A stretch of DNA of 64,000 bases from contig JANNYA010000141.1 of the NCBI GenBank assembly GCA_031409855.1, positions 12,702 through 76,701 on the forward strand. Reading direction: 5' to 3'. Below, one piece after another: positions 46,166-55,823 of this stretch. The stretch's first letter is position 1; each line of letters starts with the position of its first letter. The notes under the pieces were generated by a model that was given only the letters and a program-made list of their open reading frames with translations, was not told the DNA's origin and did no database searches. Both the position numbers and the translations under genes were made by a program. This stretch comes from JANNYA01 sp031409855. GTDB taxonomy: Bacteria; Pseudomonadota; Gammaproteobacteria; Xanthomonadales; SZUA-5.

Positions 46166-48541
46166 ATGAGCAACCCTTATATTCTTTGGTTAGAGCAACT
46201 TCGCTTGAGCGATTTGCCGCAAGTGGGCGGAAAAAATGCGTCCTTGGGCGAAATGATCGGCAATTTATCGGCGCTTGGTGTTTCCGTGCCGGGCGGATTC
46301 GCCACCACCGCCAGCGGCTTTCGTGAGTTTGTTGAATTCAATCAAATCAAAGAACGCATTTACGCGCGCTTGGCGGCGCTGAATATCGATGATGTCAACG
46401 CCCTGGTCGCCGCTGGCGCAGAAATTCGCGGCTGGGTGCACGCGGCGCAGTTTCCGGCGGCTTTTGAGGCCGAAATTCGCCGTGCTTATGCGCAATTAGA
46501 GCTGAAAACGGGCTTGGCAAACCCCGCCGTCGCGGTGCGCTCCTCAGCGACTGCAGAAGATTTGCCGGACGCGTCATTCGCGGGTCAACAAGAAACCTTT
46601 TTAAACGTGACCGGCGCCGATTCGGTGTTGGCGCGGATCAAGGAAGTTTTCGCCTCGCTTTATAATGACCGCGCGATTAGCTATCGCGTGCATCATGGTT
46701 TTAAGCACGAAGATGTATTTTTGTCAGCCGGTATCCAGCAAATGGTGCGCTCAGATTTAGCCACCTCGGGCGTGGCGTTTACGCTGGATACCGAATCGGG
46801 CTTTACCGATGTGGTGTTTATTACCGCGAGCTATGGTTTGGGCGAAATGGTGGTGCAGGGCGCGGTAAACCCTGACGAATATATTGTCTACAAACCGGCG
46901 CTGCGCGCGGCTAAACGTGCGCTGATTCGTCGGGTTTTAGGCAGCAAGCAAACGCGCATGGTGTATTCGGATAAACCCGGCGAGCGCGTGCGGGTCGAGC
47001 CGGTGCCGCTCGCCGATCAGAATCAGTTTTGTATGACCGAGGTGGAATGCGCGGAATTGGCGCGCCAAGCGCTGACGATTGAGCAGCATTACGGCCGCCC
47101 AATGGACATCGAATGGGCTAAAGATGGCTTGAGCGGCAAGCTTTACATCGTGCAGGCGCGGCCAGAAACGGTGAAATCGCGGCAGAATGCCACCGAAGTT
47201 GAGAAATTTCACCTGCGCGAAAAAGGTGAGCTATTGGTGCAGGGCAGGGCGATTGGGCAAAAAATTGGTGCGGGCCCGGCGCGTGTGGTCAAAGGCACGG
47301 CACAAATGGATTTGGTGCAGGCGGGCGATGTGTTGGTAACGGATATGACCGACCCAGATTGGGAACCGGTGATGAAACGCGCCTCGGCGATCGTGACCAA
47401 TCGCGGTGGCCGCACCTGCCACGCCGCGATCATTGCGCGCGAATTGGGTATTCCGGCGATTGTGGGCTGTGGCGACGCGACGTTAAAAATCGCAGCGGGC
47501 GCGCAGGTCACAGTGTCATGCGCGGAGGGCGATACTGGCAATGTCTATGCGGGCGCACTAAAATTTGAGCGCCTGACCGCGAATTTGGGTGATATGCCAC
47601 CGGCACCTCTCAAAATTATGATGAACGTCGCACACCCAGAGCGCGCGTTTGAGTTCGGCCAGCTGCCCAATGCCGGTGTCGGTTTGGCGCGCCTGGAGAT
47701 GATTATCAACAGCCACATTGGCGTACACCCGAAAGCGCTGCTGGAATATGATCAGCAAGACGCAGTCGTCAAAGCGCAGATTGATGCGCGCATCCAGGGC
47801 TATGCCAGCCCGGTCGATTTTTATGTGGATCGCTTGGCCGAAGGCATGGCAATGATCGCTGCAGCATTTGCGCCGAACCCGGTGATCGTGCGTCTAAGCG
47901 ATTTTAAGAGCAATGAATACGCCGAACTGATTGGCGGCAAACGCTACGAGCCAGAAGAACACAATCCCATGATCGGTTTTAGAGGCGCATCGCGCTATGT
48001 CGACAATCGCTTTAAAGACTGTTTCGCGCTGGAATGCCGCGCGATGAAACGCGTGCGCGAAGAAATGGGCTTGACCAATGTCTGGGCAATGATTCCGTTT
48101 GTGCGCACCGTTGGCGAAGCCGAAAAAGTGATCGAAACCTTGGCCGAATTTGGCCTCAAGCGCGGCGAACAGGGCTTGAAAGTCATCATGATGTGCGAAG
48201 TGCCGAGCAACGCGATTTTGGCGGAAGAATTTTTAGCCCACTTCGACGGCTTTTCCATTGGCAGCAATGATTTAACCCAACTTACCCTCGGCCTGGACCG
48301 CGATTCCGATATCGTCGCCCACCTGTTTGATGAGCGCGACCCAGCGGTCAAAAAACTGCTGTCGATGGCGATTAGTGCGGCTAAGAAAATGGGCAAATAC
48401 ATCGGCATCTGCGGCCAAGGGCCGTCCGATCACCCGGATTTGGCGCAGTGGCTATTGGCGCAAGGTATCGAAAGTATTTCCTTGACGCCCGATACCGTGG
48501 TGGAGACTTGGTTGCTGTTGGCGCGCTCGAAAGCGGCGTAA
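46166..48541 (+). CDS. ppsA: Phosphoenolpyruvate synthase
   Basis: PpsA makes PEP from pyruvate and ATP (giving AMP and phosphate) for gluconeogenesis. The 791-residue product has the N-terminal nucleotide domain (QVGGKNASLGEMI, AVRSSATAEDLPDASFAGQQETFLN). The phosphohistidine loop is GGRTCHAAIIARELGIPAIVG. The C-terminal TIM barrel has KSNEYAELIGG, IPFVRTVGEAEKVI, SIGSNDLTQLTLGLDRDS and the active-site cysteine in GICGQGPSDHPDL. Length is as in E. coli (792). The usual regulatory partner gene (ppsR) is not next to it. Confidence 0.97.
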   Translation: MSNPYILWLEQLRLSDLPQVGGKNASLGEMIGNLSALGVSVPGGFATTASGFREFVEFNQIKERIYARLAALNIDDVNALVAAGAEIRGWVHAAQFPAAFEAEIRRAYAQLELKTGLANPAVAVRSSATAEDLPDASFAGQQETFLNVTGADSVLARIKEVFASLYNDRAISYRVHHGFKHEDVFLSAGIQQMVRSDLATSGVAFTLDTESGFTDVVFITASYGLGEMVVQGAVNPDEYIVYKPALRAAKRALIRRVLGSKQTRMVYSDKPGERVRVEPVPLADQNQFCMTEVECAELARQALTIEQHYGRPMDIEWAKDGLSGKLYIVQARPETVKSRQNATEVEKFHLREKGELLVQGRAIGQKIGAGPARVVKGTAQMDLVQAGDVLVTDMTDPDWEPVMKRASAIVTNRGGRTCHAAIIARELGIPAIVGCGDATLKIAAGAQVTVSCAEGDTGNVYAGALKFERLTANLGDMPPAPLKIMMNVAHPERAFEFGQLPNAGVGLARLEMIINSHIGVHPKALLEYDQQDAVVKAQIDARIQGYASPVDFYVDRLAEGMAMIAAAFAPNPVIVRLSDFKSNEYAELIGGKRYEPEEHNPMIGFRGASRYVDNRFKDCFALECRAMKRVREEMGLTNVWAMIPFVRTVGEAEKVIETLAEFGLKRGEQGLKVIMMCEVPSNAILAEEFLAHFDGFSIGSNDLTQLTLGLDRDSDIVAHLFDERDPAVKKLLSMAISAAKKMGKYIGICGQGPSDHPDLAQWLLAQGIESISLTPDTVVETWLLLARSKAA

Positions 48542-48567
48542 ACTTCTCGACTAGGCGAGAGAAAATT

Positions 48568-49776
48568 ATGATAAAAAAATTGTTTGTTGATGGCTACAAG
48601 ACCCTCGTCGATTTCACATTTGAGCCTGAGAGAGTGACATTACTCGCTGGTGGGAATGGTGCTGGAAAGTCCAGCGTGTTCGAGGTGATTGATTCCCTGC
48701 GGCGGTTTATCGTTTTTGGTGAAAAGGTTTCAGAAATTTTTCCAGCAAGCGTATTTACTCGCACGCAGCTGTTTTTGAATAGAGCATCTGAACAATTTGG
48801 AATTACCCTCAACAGCTACGGCCCATGCCTTGAGTTGCGCATAGAAATTGGAGTTGTACTAAATCATGCACATTACAAATACGACTTGTTGTTGCACCGA
48901 AAAATTTACGGGCAGACGGAACTACTTGCTGAAAAACTGAGCGTTGCGAATATCGCTGACCCTGATTCCGCTGTTGTGTTGTGCAACTTTGAAACCTCGC
49001 CGAGTGAACACGGTGGAACAAACGTCCAAGGTGAAAATAAACTCCAGACCGTCTTCGATGTCGCGGGCAATCTGAAAGCATCAATTCCTTCTGGGAGGGC
49101 GCGCTCTTTTCTGTCGGAGCTTCAGGAGAATGACTGGTCTTTACCGCACATCGTTTTTCGCGAAGCACTTAAGCGCACCGCCATACTCAAACCAGATGTC
49201 ACGCGCATGGTCGGTGTGTCGCAAGCAGAAAGTGAGTGGCTAAAGCGGGATTGCAGCAATTTTGCAGATTGGTATCGCGGTTGGGTTGCTCGCTTCCCTG
49301 AACGTGCGCACCAGATGTCGCAACTTTTAAAATCAGCCATGCCTGGATTCAATGAGCTTCGAGTTTTGCCAGCGGGTGAACATCGACTACTGCAAGTAGA
49401 GTTCAATCACAGTGATAATTTGCTAAGTGAGTTTAGGCTTGAAGAGTTATCGGAAGGCCAGCGCATGATGATCTTACTTGCCGCATTGGCGCAGTCGAAA
49501 GAGTTTGACGTGCTTTTGTTGGATGAGCCAGACAATTTTGTTGCACCGGGCGAAGTTGGGCCGTTTCTCAACGCGCTGGTCAGTGATTTTGAAGGTTCAG
49601 CATCGCAAAAACAGCTGATCGTTATTTCGCATCATCCGCGTTCTATCGATCGGCTTGCAAGTTGGAGCGCTATTTTGTTTTCAGTTCGTGCAGGTCTCAC
49701 TCAAATCGCTCTCCTGAAAGATATTGATCTTGACGGTGTGCCTTTATCGGAAGCGATGCTTGATCAAGTGGTTTGA
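48568..49776 (+). CDS. AAA/ABC-type ATPase of a two-gene cassette (OLD/AAA_21-like)
   Basis: A 402-residue soluble ATPase. Walker A is GGNGAGKSS (28-36), the signature motif is LSEGQRMMI, Walker B is VLLLDEPDN with FVAPGEVGPFL, and the switch is VISHHPRSID. This is the AAA_15/AAA_21 (OLD/RecF/SMC-like) arrangement, but with no TOPRIM nuclease domain in the same chain. ATG 48568 is the proper start; the frame runs back into ppsA. Base use is lower in G+C than the neighbour: 23 of 60 bases at 48721-48780 against 34 of 60 at 48001-48060 in ppsA, suggesting acquisition. The next gene, 39 bp on, encodes a TOPRIM/DUF4276-like protein. Confidence 0.88.
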   Translation: MIKKLFVDGYKTLVDFTFEPERVTLLAGGNGAGKSSVFEVIDSLRRFIVFGEKVSEIFPASVFTRTQLFLNRASEQFGITLNSYGPCLELRIEIGVVLNHAHYKYDLLLHRKIYGQTELLAEKLSVANIADPDSAVVLCNFETSPSEHGGTNVQGENKLQTVFDVAGNLKASIPSGRARSFLSELQENDWSLPHIVFREALKRTAILKPDVTRMVGVSQAESEWLKRDCSNFADWYRGWVARFPERAHQMSQLLKSAMPGFNELRVLPAGEHRLLQVEFNHSDNLLSEFRLEELSEGQRMMILLAALAQSKEFDVLLLDEPDNFVAPGEVGPFLNALVSDFEGSASQKQLIVISHHPRSIDRLASWSAILFSVRAGLTQIALLKDIDLDGVPLSEAMLDQVV

Positions 49777-49815
49777 GTCCGTTTTTCAGCCTTCGGCTCG
49801 GGAGTCTGCCCCACC

Positions 49816-50346
49816 GTGATAGATCGTGTTTACTTGCTTTGTGAAGATCAATTGCATGAGCGGTTTTTGCGTCAGTGGTTGGCGCATAGGAAAGTTAAGG
49901 TTGTGAACGCCGAAGTTGCCCCTGCTGGCAAGAATTCCGCGTCCGCGTTCGTGCGAAAGCAATTTTTAGCTTTTGTCGTAAAGGCGAAGTCGAAGGCGTA
50001 CCAAGAAAAGCTCGGATTTATAGTGGTTATTGATGGCGACAACCTGGGGGTTCGGCGCAAATTGGAGCTGCAAAAACAGTTAAATGATGCTGAGCTCATG
50101 CTTGCGTATGAAAAACGTGTTGTTATTTTGGTACCCAGTTGGTCCATAGATACCTGGATCGATGCGATATGCGGAGCGGACGCAGTTGAATCCACCAAGG
50201 TCACGGATCAAATTAAACGCAGTATTGACGACGAAATGATCCGTCGTGCGACCCTCGACTTTGACTCGTATCGTCGGGCCTTACCCGCACATTTGCCGGC
50301 AATGTTGGACGCGCAGCTTGAGCTTAGAAAACTTGATTTGGCTTGA
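49816..50346 (+). CDS. Small TOPRIM/DUF4276-like protein, partner of the ATPase
   Basis: A 176-residue protein with GTG start and GGGAG 11 bases upstream. It begins IDRVYLLCEDQLHERFLRQWL (Glu10 after a hydrophobic strand). Then come FIVVIDGDN (D73, D75) after a strand, and VPSWSIDTWIDAI, which recalls the P...IExW(L) motif of DUF4276-like TOPRIM-type proteins. The spaced Glu and D-x-D are the metal ligands expected of a TOPRIM fold. It follows the ATPase gene on the same strand with similar low G+C. Likely the effector nuclease or regulator of a defence-type pair, by inference only. Confidence 0.72.
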   Translation: MIDRVYLLCEDQLHERFLRQWLAHRKVKVVNAEVAPAGKNSASAFVRKQFLAFVVKAKSKAYQEKLGFIVVIDGDNLGVRRKLELQKQLNDAELMLAYEKRVVILVPSWSIDTWIDAICGADAVESTKVTDQIKRSIDDEMIRRATLDFDSYRRALPAHLPAMLDAQLELRKLDLA

Positions 50347-50485
50347 ATTAGTGCGAAAATTATCCACTAAGGCCGGTTTAAAACGATCACCTGGACTTGG
50401 CGCAATGGCCTGCGGCAAGTGCCGTAGAGTGCCCAGAACGCGGCGGGCATGCTATGGTTAGTTTGCCCAAACTCACCCAAATCCA

Positions 50486-53400
50486 ATGCTCAGTGCACCG
50501 CACATGAATCTGGCTGGTTTTACGATTCGAAATGTCATTTATGCGGTCGATGAAACCATCGTGGCGCGGGCTGACACGCAGCGTGGCGAGCGGGTGGTGC
50601 TGAAGTATCAAGACACGCACCGCCCGGCCCCTGAGCTACTGGCGCGCTGGCGTCATGAACACGCGATCCTCAGCTCAATTGACTCGAAATGGGTGATCAA
50701 GACGCTTGGGCTGAAGCAGTTCGAGCGCAATTTAGTGTTGGTGCTGGAAGATTTTGGCTCGACCAATCTTGCGCAGCTGATCGCGCAGCAGCCGCTTGAT
50801 TTAGCCGAGCGGCTCGCCATTGCGATCCAGTTTGCTTCAGCGCTGGCGGATGTGCACGCGCATGGCTTAATTCATGGCGATATCGCGCCGAAAAATGTGC
50901 TGGTCGAAGTGTCGACGATGCGGGTAAAACTCTGCGATTTCGGGCTTTCAAGCCGCTTGGATCACGAGCAAAAGCTTGGCTATGACAATTTTTTGCGCGG
51001 CACTTTGGAATATATGTCGCCTGAGCAAACCGGGCGTACCAACCTGGATGTGGATTACCGCAGCGATCTTTATTCGCTCGGAATTAGCCTGTACGAGCTG
51101 TTTTCGGGGCGCAAGCCGTTCCACTCGAACGACCCGATGACGCTGCTGCACGCGCAGATCGCCATCATGCCAGTGCCGCTGCACCGGCTTGATCCGTTGA
51201 TTCCGGAGCCGATTTCTGAGCTGGTGCAAAAGCTACTGGCAAAGTCCCCAGACGAGCGCTATCAAAGCAGTTTTGGGCTGATTCGAGATTTAACGCAGTG
51301 CAACCAGCAATGGCAGCGCGGTCAGCGTATTGCGCCGTTTGCATTGGCGCAGGCCGACGTGCCCGAGCGATTTTGCATCGCACAAAAACTTTATGGTCGT
51401 GGTTCCGAAAGCGCGCTGATTTTGGCGGCGTTTGAGCGGGTAACGGCGGGCCACGCGGAGCTGCTGTTGATCAGTGGCTACTCAGGTATTGGCAAGAGTG
51501 CGCTGGTCAGTGAGCTGCATCAGCCGATTATTGCTGAGCGCGGCTATTTGATTCGCGGTAAATGTGATCAGTATTCGCGTAACCAGCCCTATTCGGCGCT
51601 GATTCAGGCGTTTCAACAGCTGGTGCGGCAATTGGCTACCGAGGGCGAAGAGCGGCGTGGCTATTGGAAAGCAGAATTAAGCGCCTGTTTGGGTGAGCAC
51701 GCAGGCGCTGTGGTTGAAATTATTCCGAACTTGGCGCTACTCATTGGTACGCCTGCCGCATTGGCCCCCTTACCAGCGGCGGAAAAAGAGAACCGCTTTC
51801 ACATCGCATTTGCCCAGTTTGTCAAAGCCCTTGCAAGTAGCAGCCACCCGTTGTTGCTGTTTTTGGATGATTTGCAGTGGGCTGATGCGCCAACGCTCAA
51901 GTTGTTACAACACATACTTCAGGACGGCAGCGAGCGTTGTGTGTTGATCGTGGGTGCTTTTCGCGACAATGAAGTCGACGAAACGCATGGTTTAAGCCTG
52001 TGTATCGCCGCCATTGAGCGCGCAAACGGCCGGGTAGAGCGGCTGCAATTGCGCAATTTAGAGCCCGCCCATGTTGCCAGCTTGGTGGCGGATACGCTGC
52101 ATTGCAGTGAAGCTACCGTAGCGCCCTTGGCGGCACTGTGCTTTGAGAAGACGCGGGGTAACCCGTTTTTTCTGGGGCAACTGTTGCGCATGCTGCATGA
52201 ACAGGGTGATATCCACTACCAGCGTTCTGAGGGGGTTTGGCACTGGAATATCGAGCATATTCGCCAGCGCGGTATCACCGAAAACGTAGTGGAATTAATG
52301 TTGGATAAGGTGCGCTTACTGGCACCGTTGACGCAAAAATTCCTAGCGTCGGCGGCACACCTAGGCGGCAGCTTTGATATGCGCCAGCTCATGGCGGTGT
52401 GCGCGCAAGACGCCGTGACTGCTGCGGCGGTGCTTTGGCCTGCGCTGCAGAGCGGGCTGGTGTTGCCGCTCAATGAGCAATACAAATTTTCCGATAGCCC
52501 AGAGCAGTTAGAACAGGCGCGCTATCGCTTCTTGCATGATCGTGTGCAGCAAGCGGCTTACCAACTTACTCCGGCAAGCGAGCTTCAAGATTTGCAGTTG
52601 CGTTGCGGACGTTTGTTGCTCGCTGCCAGCTCCAGCCTAGAGCAGGATGAGCGCTTGTTTATCATTTTGCACGCCTTAAACAGCGCAGTGGCGCTGATTG
52701 ACGATCCGGCTGAACGTGCGCAGCTTTTGGCGCTGAATTTGCGCGCCGGTATGAAGGCGAAATCGGCCTCGGCATTCCCGACGGCGGTGAGCTTATTGCG
52801 CCAAGCTAAGGCGCTGCTTGTGCTCGATGCGTGGATGCAGCAGCCGGATGAGTGTTTGGTGCTGTATTGCGAACTGGCTGAGGCTGAGTATCTTTCCGGC
52901 AATTTCGAGCAGGCAGAGGCGCTGTACCCTGAAGGCATTGCTGCCAGCGATAGCGTGATCGCAAAAGTAACGCTGTGCTTAGTGCAGGTCGATCAATATC
53001 ATATTCAGGGGCGCTTTGCGGATTCGTACCCGGTACTGAATTTTGCGCTCGAACTTTTGGGCGGCAGCTTTCCTGCAACGGAGGAACAAGCGGGATTCGC
53101 ATTTGTCGAGGAATTTGCGCGCACTGAGGCGCTACTGGCGCAACAGGATAAGGCGCAGTTACTCAGTGCGCCGGAGATGACGCAGGCACAACATCTGCTG
53201 GAAATGCGCATCTATTTTGGCCTGTCGTATTCAACCTATCAAACCGGGCGCTTTAACGCTTTTGTCGTTGACGCCTGCCGCATGGTGCAAGCCACGCTGC
53301 GCAATGGTCAGGGGGATTTGAGCTGTATCGCTTACGTAGCCTATGTCACCGCGATGTCGGCGGCAAAGCGGCCATACGCCTTGTGTTTTGAGATGGGAAA

Positions 53401-55546
53401 GTTGGCCCTCACTTTGGCCGAGCAGCGGGAAAATCGCTATTTCCGTTTGACGGTGTATCAATATTTCTCGTCGTTTTATCAGCACTGGGGCGAGCCGCTG
53501 AGTAACACGCTGTTTTATCTAGATCGGGGCGTGGAACTTGGGCAGTCCGGCATCAATCCGCTCGCGGCGGGCTATTGCACGCTACTCGGCTCGGTCAACC
53601 GTTTTGTGCTGGGCACAACGCTTGATGTCTTGCAGCTTGAATGCGAACGCGGCTGCAAGTTTTTGCAACAAAGTCATCAACCGAATACCGAAAATATGCT
53701 GCGCTACGGCGTGTTGCAGCCGCTTTTGGCATTGCGTGGCAACCGTTCCGATGCCACAGATGGCTTAAGCGCGGCAGAATTTTTTAACGGCGACTATCAG
53801 AGCCCGTCGATCCCACTGGCGCTGCATCTAAGCGCCACATTGCGGCATAGCTATTTACTGGGCGATGGCGAACAGTGGCGGCTTAGCTCAGGCGGGCTCG
53901 GCATCATCGGCATGTGTCTGCCCGATAGCCCGTCCTTGGTTGATGCGATGTTTTATACCGCGCTCGGCTTGCTGAGAAGTGAGCTAAACGATACCACTGA
54001 CATGAGTTCGAACTGCGCGGCTGTTGCAGGCTACCTGACGAATTTTCAGCTTTGGGCGCTGGGGTGTAGTGATAATTTTCGCCACAAAGCCGTGCTTATT
54101 GAGGCTGAACTCGCGCGTGCACGCGATGATGATTCGGCGGCGATGGATTTATATGCGCAAGCCATTGATGCTGCTGGCGAAGCCGGGTATTGCGTGGGCG
54201 AAGCGTTGGCGAATGAACTCTATGCGCGTTTTTGGTTGGCGCGCAAACAAAAGCAGCTGGCGAATAATTTTATCAGAGATGCCTATTACCACTATCGCCG
54301 CTGGGGCGCTGACGTCAAATGCCGCCAGCTCGAAACGCAGTGGCCGGGTATTTCCTTCCGCGTACTCGAACGTCAGCAGCATGGCGCGTCGCAGCAAACG
54401 CGCTCGTATCGCAGCGGCTCTGAGCATTCCGATCAACTGGATCTGCATTCCTTGCTAAAAGCCAATCAGGTGCTGGCAAAAGAAATTCAGCTGGATTCTT
54501 TGCTGCAAAAAATGCTGGGGGTTCTGCTGGAAAATGCCGGTGCCGAACATGGCTTTATTGTGCTCGTCGACGATGATGCAATGATTGTCGAAGTCTCCGG
54601 TGGCGTGTCAGACGGGCATCGATTTGATGCGAAATTGATTCGCCGCCCACTATTGGAGCTGACGCATTGCGAGCGTCCCGTGCTGCCGTCAGCCATCATC
54701 GAATACGTCGTACTGACGCGCACCACGCTGCTATTGAACAACCCCGCGCTGGATCAGCGCTTTTCCAATAGCCGCTATCTGATTCAACGTCAGCCCAAGT
54801 CCGTGCTGTGCTTGCCGGTCAATGCCCAGGGCAAACTGGTGGCGCTGGTGTATTTAGAAAATAACTTGATGGAAAGCGTGTTTACCGCTAAGCATCAGCT
54901 GACGTTAGAACTGCTCAGTTCGCAGGCCGCGATTTCTTTGGTGAATGCGCGTTTGTACGAAAGCCTGGAACTAAAAGTGCTGCAACGTACGGAAGAATTG
55001 CGCCAAATGAGCATGAAAGATGGCCTAACTGGCATTGCGAACCGGCGCTCTTTTGATGAGCGGTTAGCCGTTGAGCTGCGCCGTGGCCAGCGCAGCCAAG
55101 CACCGCTGTCCTTGCTGATGATTGATATTGATCACTTCAAACAATTTAATGATCACTATGGGCATTTTGAGGGCGACGGCTGTATCCGCGCAGTCGCTAT
55201 GCTGCTGAATTCCGTCGTCAGCCGCGCCAGCGATTTAGTGGCGCGCTATGGCGGCGAAGAGTTTGCGATCTTGCTGACCGACACGGATGCGAACGCCGCA
55301 GTGCTGGTCGCGAATGCCTGCCTGAATGCGATGCTCGAGCTAGCCATCGCGCACGCAGGCTCACCCATCGGCGGGCACGTCAGCCTGAGCATTGGCATTT
55401 GCACCCTGACTGTGACCGGCGATGTGGCTAGCGAAACCATAATCACGCAAGCGGATCAAGCGCTTTACCAAGCCAAACGCACAGGCCGCAATCGCTACTG
55501 TCAATATCTAGCGCCAGAAAGTGTGGAAACCGTGGTGGTCGCTTAG
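50486..55546 (+). CDS. Multi-domain Ser/Thr kinase - AAA ATPase - GAF - GGDEF protein
   Basis: A 1686-residue single chain. A kinase-like domain (about 8-275) has VVLKY and HGDIAPKNV in place of HRDxKxxN (Asp kept, Arg and Lys changed), plus LCDFGLSS and EYMSPEQTGR. An AAA_16/STAND ATPase follows (about 300-600; Walker A SGYSGIGKSALV, Walker B LLLFLDDLQWAD), then a long helical TPR-like region (about 700-1300), a GAF domain (about 1330-1490), a coiled segment, and a GGDEF domain (about 1510-1680) with RASD-LVARY-GGEEF. The RxxD five residues before GGEEF is the inhibitory I-site. It should make cyclic-di-GMP under kinase/ATPase or ligand control. The architecture matches large one-chain sensors of proteobacteria and cyanobacteria. 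Confidence 0.93.
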   Translation: MLSAPHMNLAGFTIRNVIYAVDETIVARADTQRGERVVLKYQDTHRPAPELLARWRHEHAILSSIDSKWVIKTLGLKQFERNLVLVLEDFGSTNLAQLIAQQPLDLAERLAIAIQFASALADVHAHGLIHGDIAPKNVLVEVSTMRVKLCDFGLSSRLDHEQKLGYDNFLRGTLEYMSPEQTGRTNLDVDYRSDLYSLGISLYELFSGRKPFHSNDPMTLLHAQIAIMPVPLHRLDPLIPEPISELVQKLLAKSPDERYQSSFGLIRDLTQCNQQWQRGQRIAPFALAQADVPERFCIAQKLYGRGSESALILAAFERVTAGHAELLLISGYSGIGKSALVSELHQPIIAERGYLIRGKCDQYSRNQPYSALIQAFQQLVRQLATEGEERRGYWKAELSACLGEHAGAVVEIIPNLALLIGTPAALAPLPAAEKENRFHIAFAQFVKALASSSHPLLLFLDDLQWADAPTLKLLQHILQDGSERCVLIVGAFRDNEVDETHGLSLCIAAIERANGRVERLQLRNLEPAHVASLVADTLHCSEATVAPLAALCFEKTRGNPFFLGQLLRMLHEQGDIHYQRSEGVWHWNIEHIRQRGITENVVELMLDKVRLLAPLTQKFLASAAHLGGSFDMRQLMAVCAQDAVTAAAVLWPALQSGLVLPLNEQYKFSDSPEQLEQARYRFLHDRVQQAAYQLTPASELQDLQLRCGRLLLAASSSLEQDERLFIILHALNSAVALIDDPAERAQLLALNLRAGMKAKSASAFPTAVSLLRQAKALLVLDAWMQQPDECLVLYCELAEAEYLSGNFEQAEALYPEGIAASDSVIAKVTLCLVQVDQYHIQGRFADSYPVLNFALELLGGSFPATEEQAGFAFVEEFARTEALLAQQDKAQLLSAPEMTQAQHLLEMRIYFGLSYSTYQTGRFNAFVVDACRMVQATLRNGQGDLSCIAYVAYVTAMSAAKRPYALCFEMGKLALTLAEQRENRYFRLTVYQYFSSFYQHWGEPLSNTLFYLDRGVELGQSGINPLAAGYCTLLGSVNRFVLGTTLDVLQLECERGCKFLQQSHQPNTENMLRYGVLQPLLALRGNRSDATDGLSAAEFFNGDYQSPSIPLALHLSATLRHSYLLGDGEQWRLSSGGLGIIGMCLPDSPSLVDAMFYTALGLLRSELNDTTDMSSNCAAVAGYLTNFQLWALGCSDNFRHKAVLIEAELARARDDDSAAMDLYAQAIDAAGEAGYCVGEALANELYARFWLARKQKQLANNFIRDAYYHYRRWGADVKCRQLETQWPGISFRVLERQQHGASQQTRSYRSGSEHSDQLDLHSLLKANQVLAKEIQLDSLLQKMLGVLLENAGAEHGFIVLVDDDAMIVEVSGGVSDGHRFDAKLIRRPLLELTHCERPVLPSAIIEYVVLTRTTLLLNNPALDQRFSNSRYLIQRQPKSVLCLPVNAQGKLVALVYLENNLMESVFTAKHQLTLELLSSQAAISLVNARLYESLELKVLQRTEELRQMSMKDGLTGIANRRSFDERLAVELRRGQRSQAPLSLLMIDIDHFKQFNDHYGHFEGDGCIRAVAMLLNSVVSRASDLVARYGGEEFAILLTDTDANAAVLVANACLNAMLELAIAHAGSPIGGHVSLSIGICTLTVTGDVASETIITQADQALYQAKRTGRNRYCQYLAPESVETVVVA

Positions 55547-55637
55547 TCAGAAGTCTGTCGTAGCAGTACGGCAAACAATTTTTAGGCCCAAATTCTCGGA
55601 CTAGCTCGCTAGCGCATATCCATACACACTTTAAGGC

Positions 55638-55742
55638 ATGCCAAATGTCAAAGCCAGCGTCGAATATAGACTTGCCCAAATCGCGGTAGTCGCAGTCATG
55701 GTCTTGCTCGCTGGGGCTTGGGTGCTTGTGGCGCGGGGCTGA
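55638..55742 (+). CDS. Possible 34-residue single-TM protein
   Basis: ATG 55638 to TGA 55742 encodes 34 residues: a short polar start (PNVKASVEYRL) and one hydrophobic helix (AQIAVVAVMVLLAGAWVLVA) ending ARG. It fits the small membrane-protein type. The AAGG before the ATG is only one base away, too close for a good ribosome site, so support is weak. It lies between the kinase-GGDEF and S9 peptidase genes. Confidence 0.35.
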   Translation: MPNVKASVEYRLAQIAVVAVMVLLAGAWVLVARG

Positions 55743-55823
55743 TTAGCGCGGTTTGCGCGTGCGGCCAAGGCCGCGCTCGATACGCTATGCTCAGCGGCCC
55801 AATAAATATTGAGCACTCCGAGT

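Noticed and set aside
45795..46173. Overlapping minus-strand ORFs of 71-91 codons in the repeat mosaic
   Set aside because: They are translations of the 28-bp and 51-bp tandem repeats (repeated VSLIAR-like strings), with no ribosome site.
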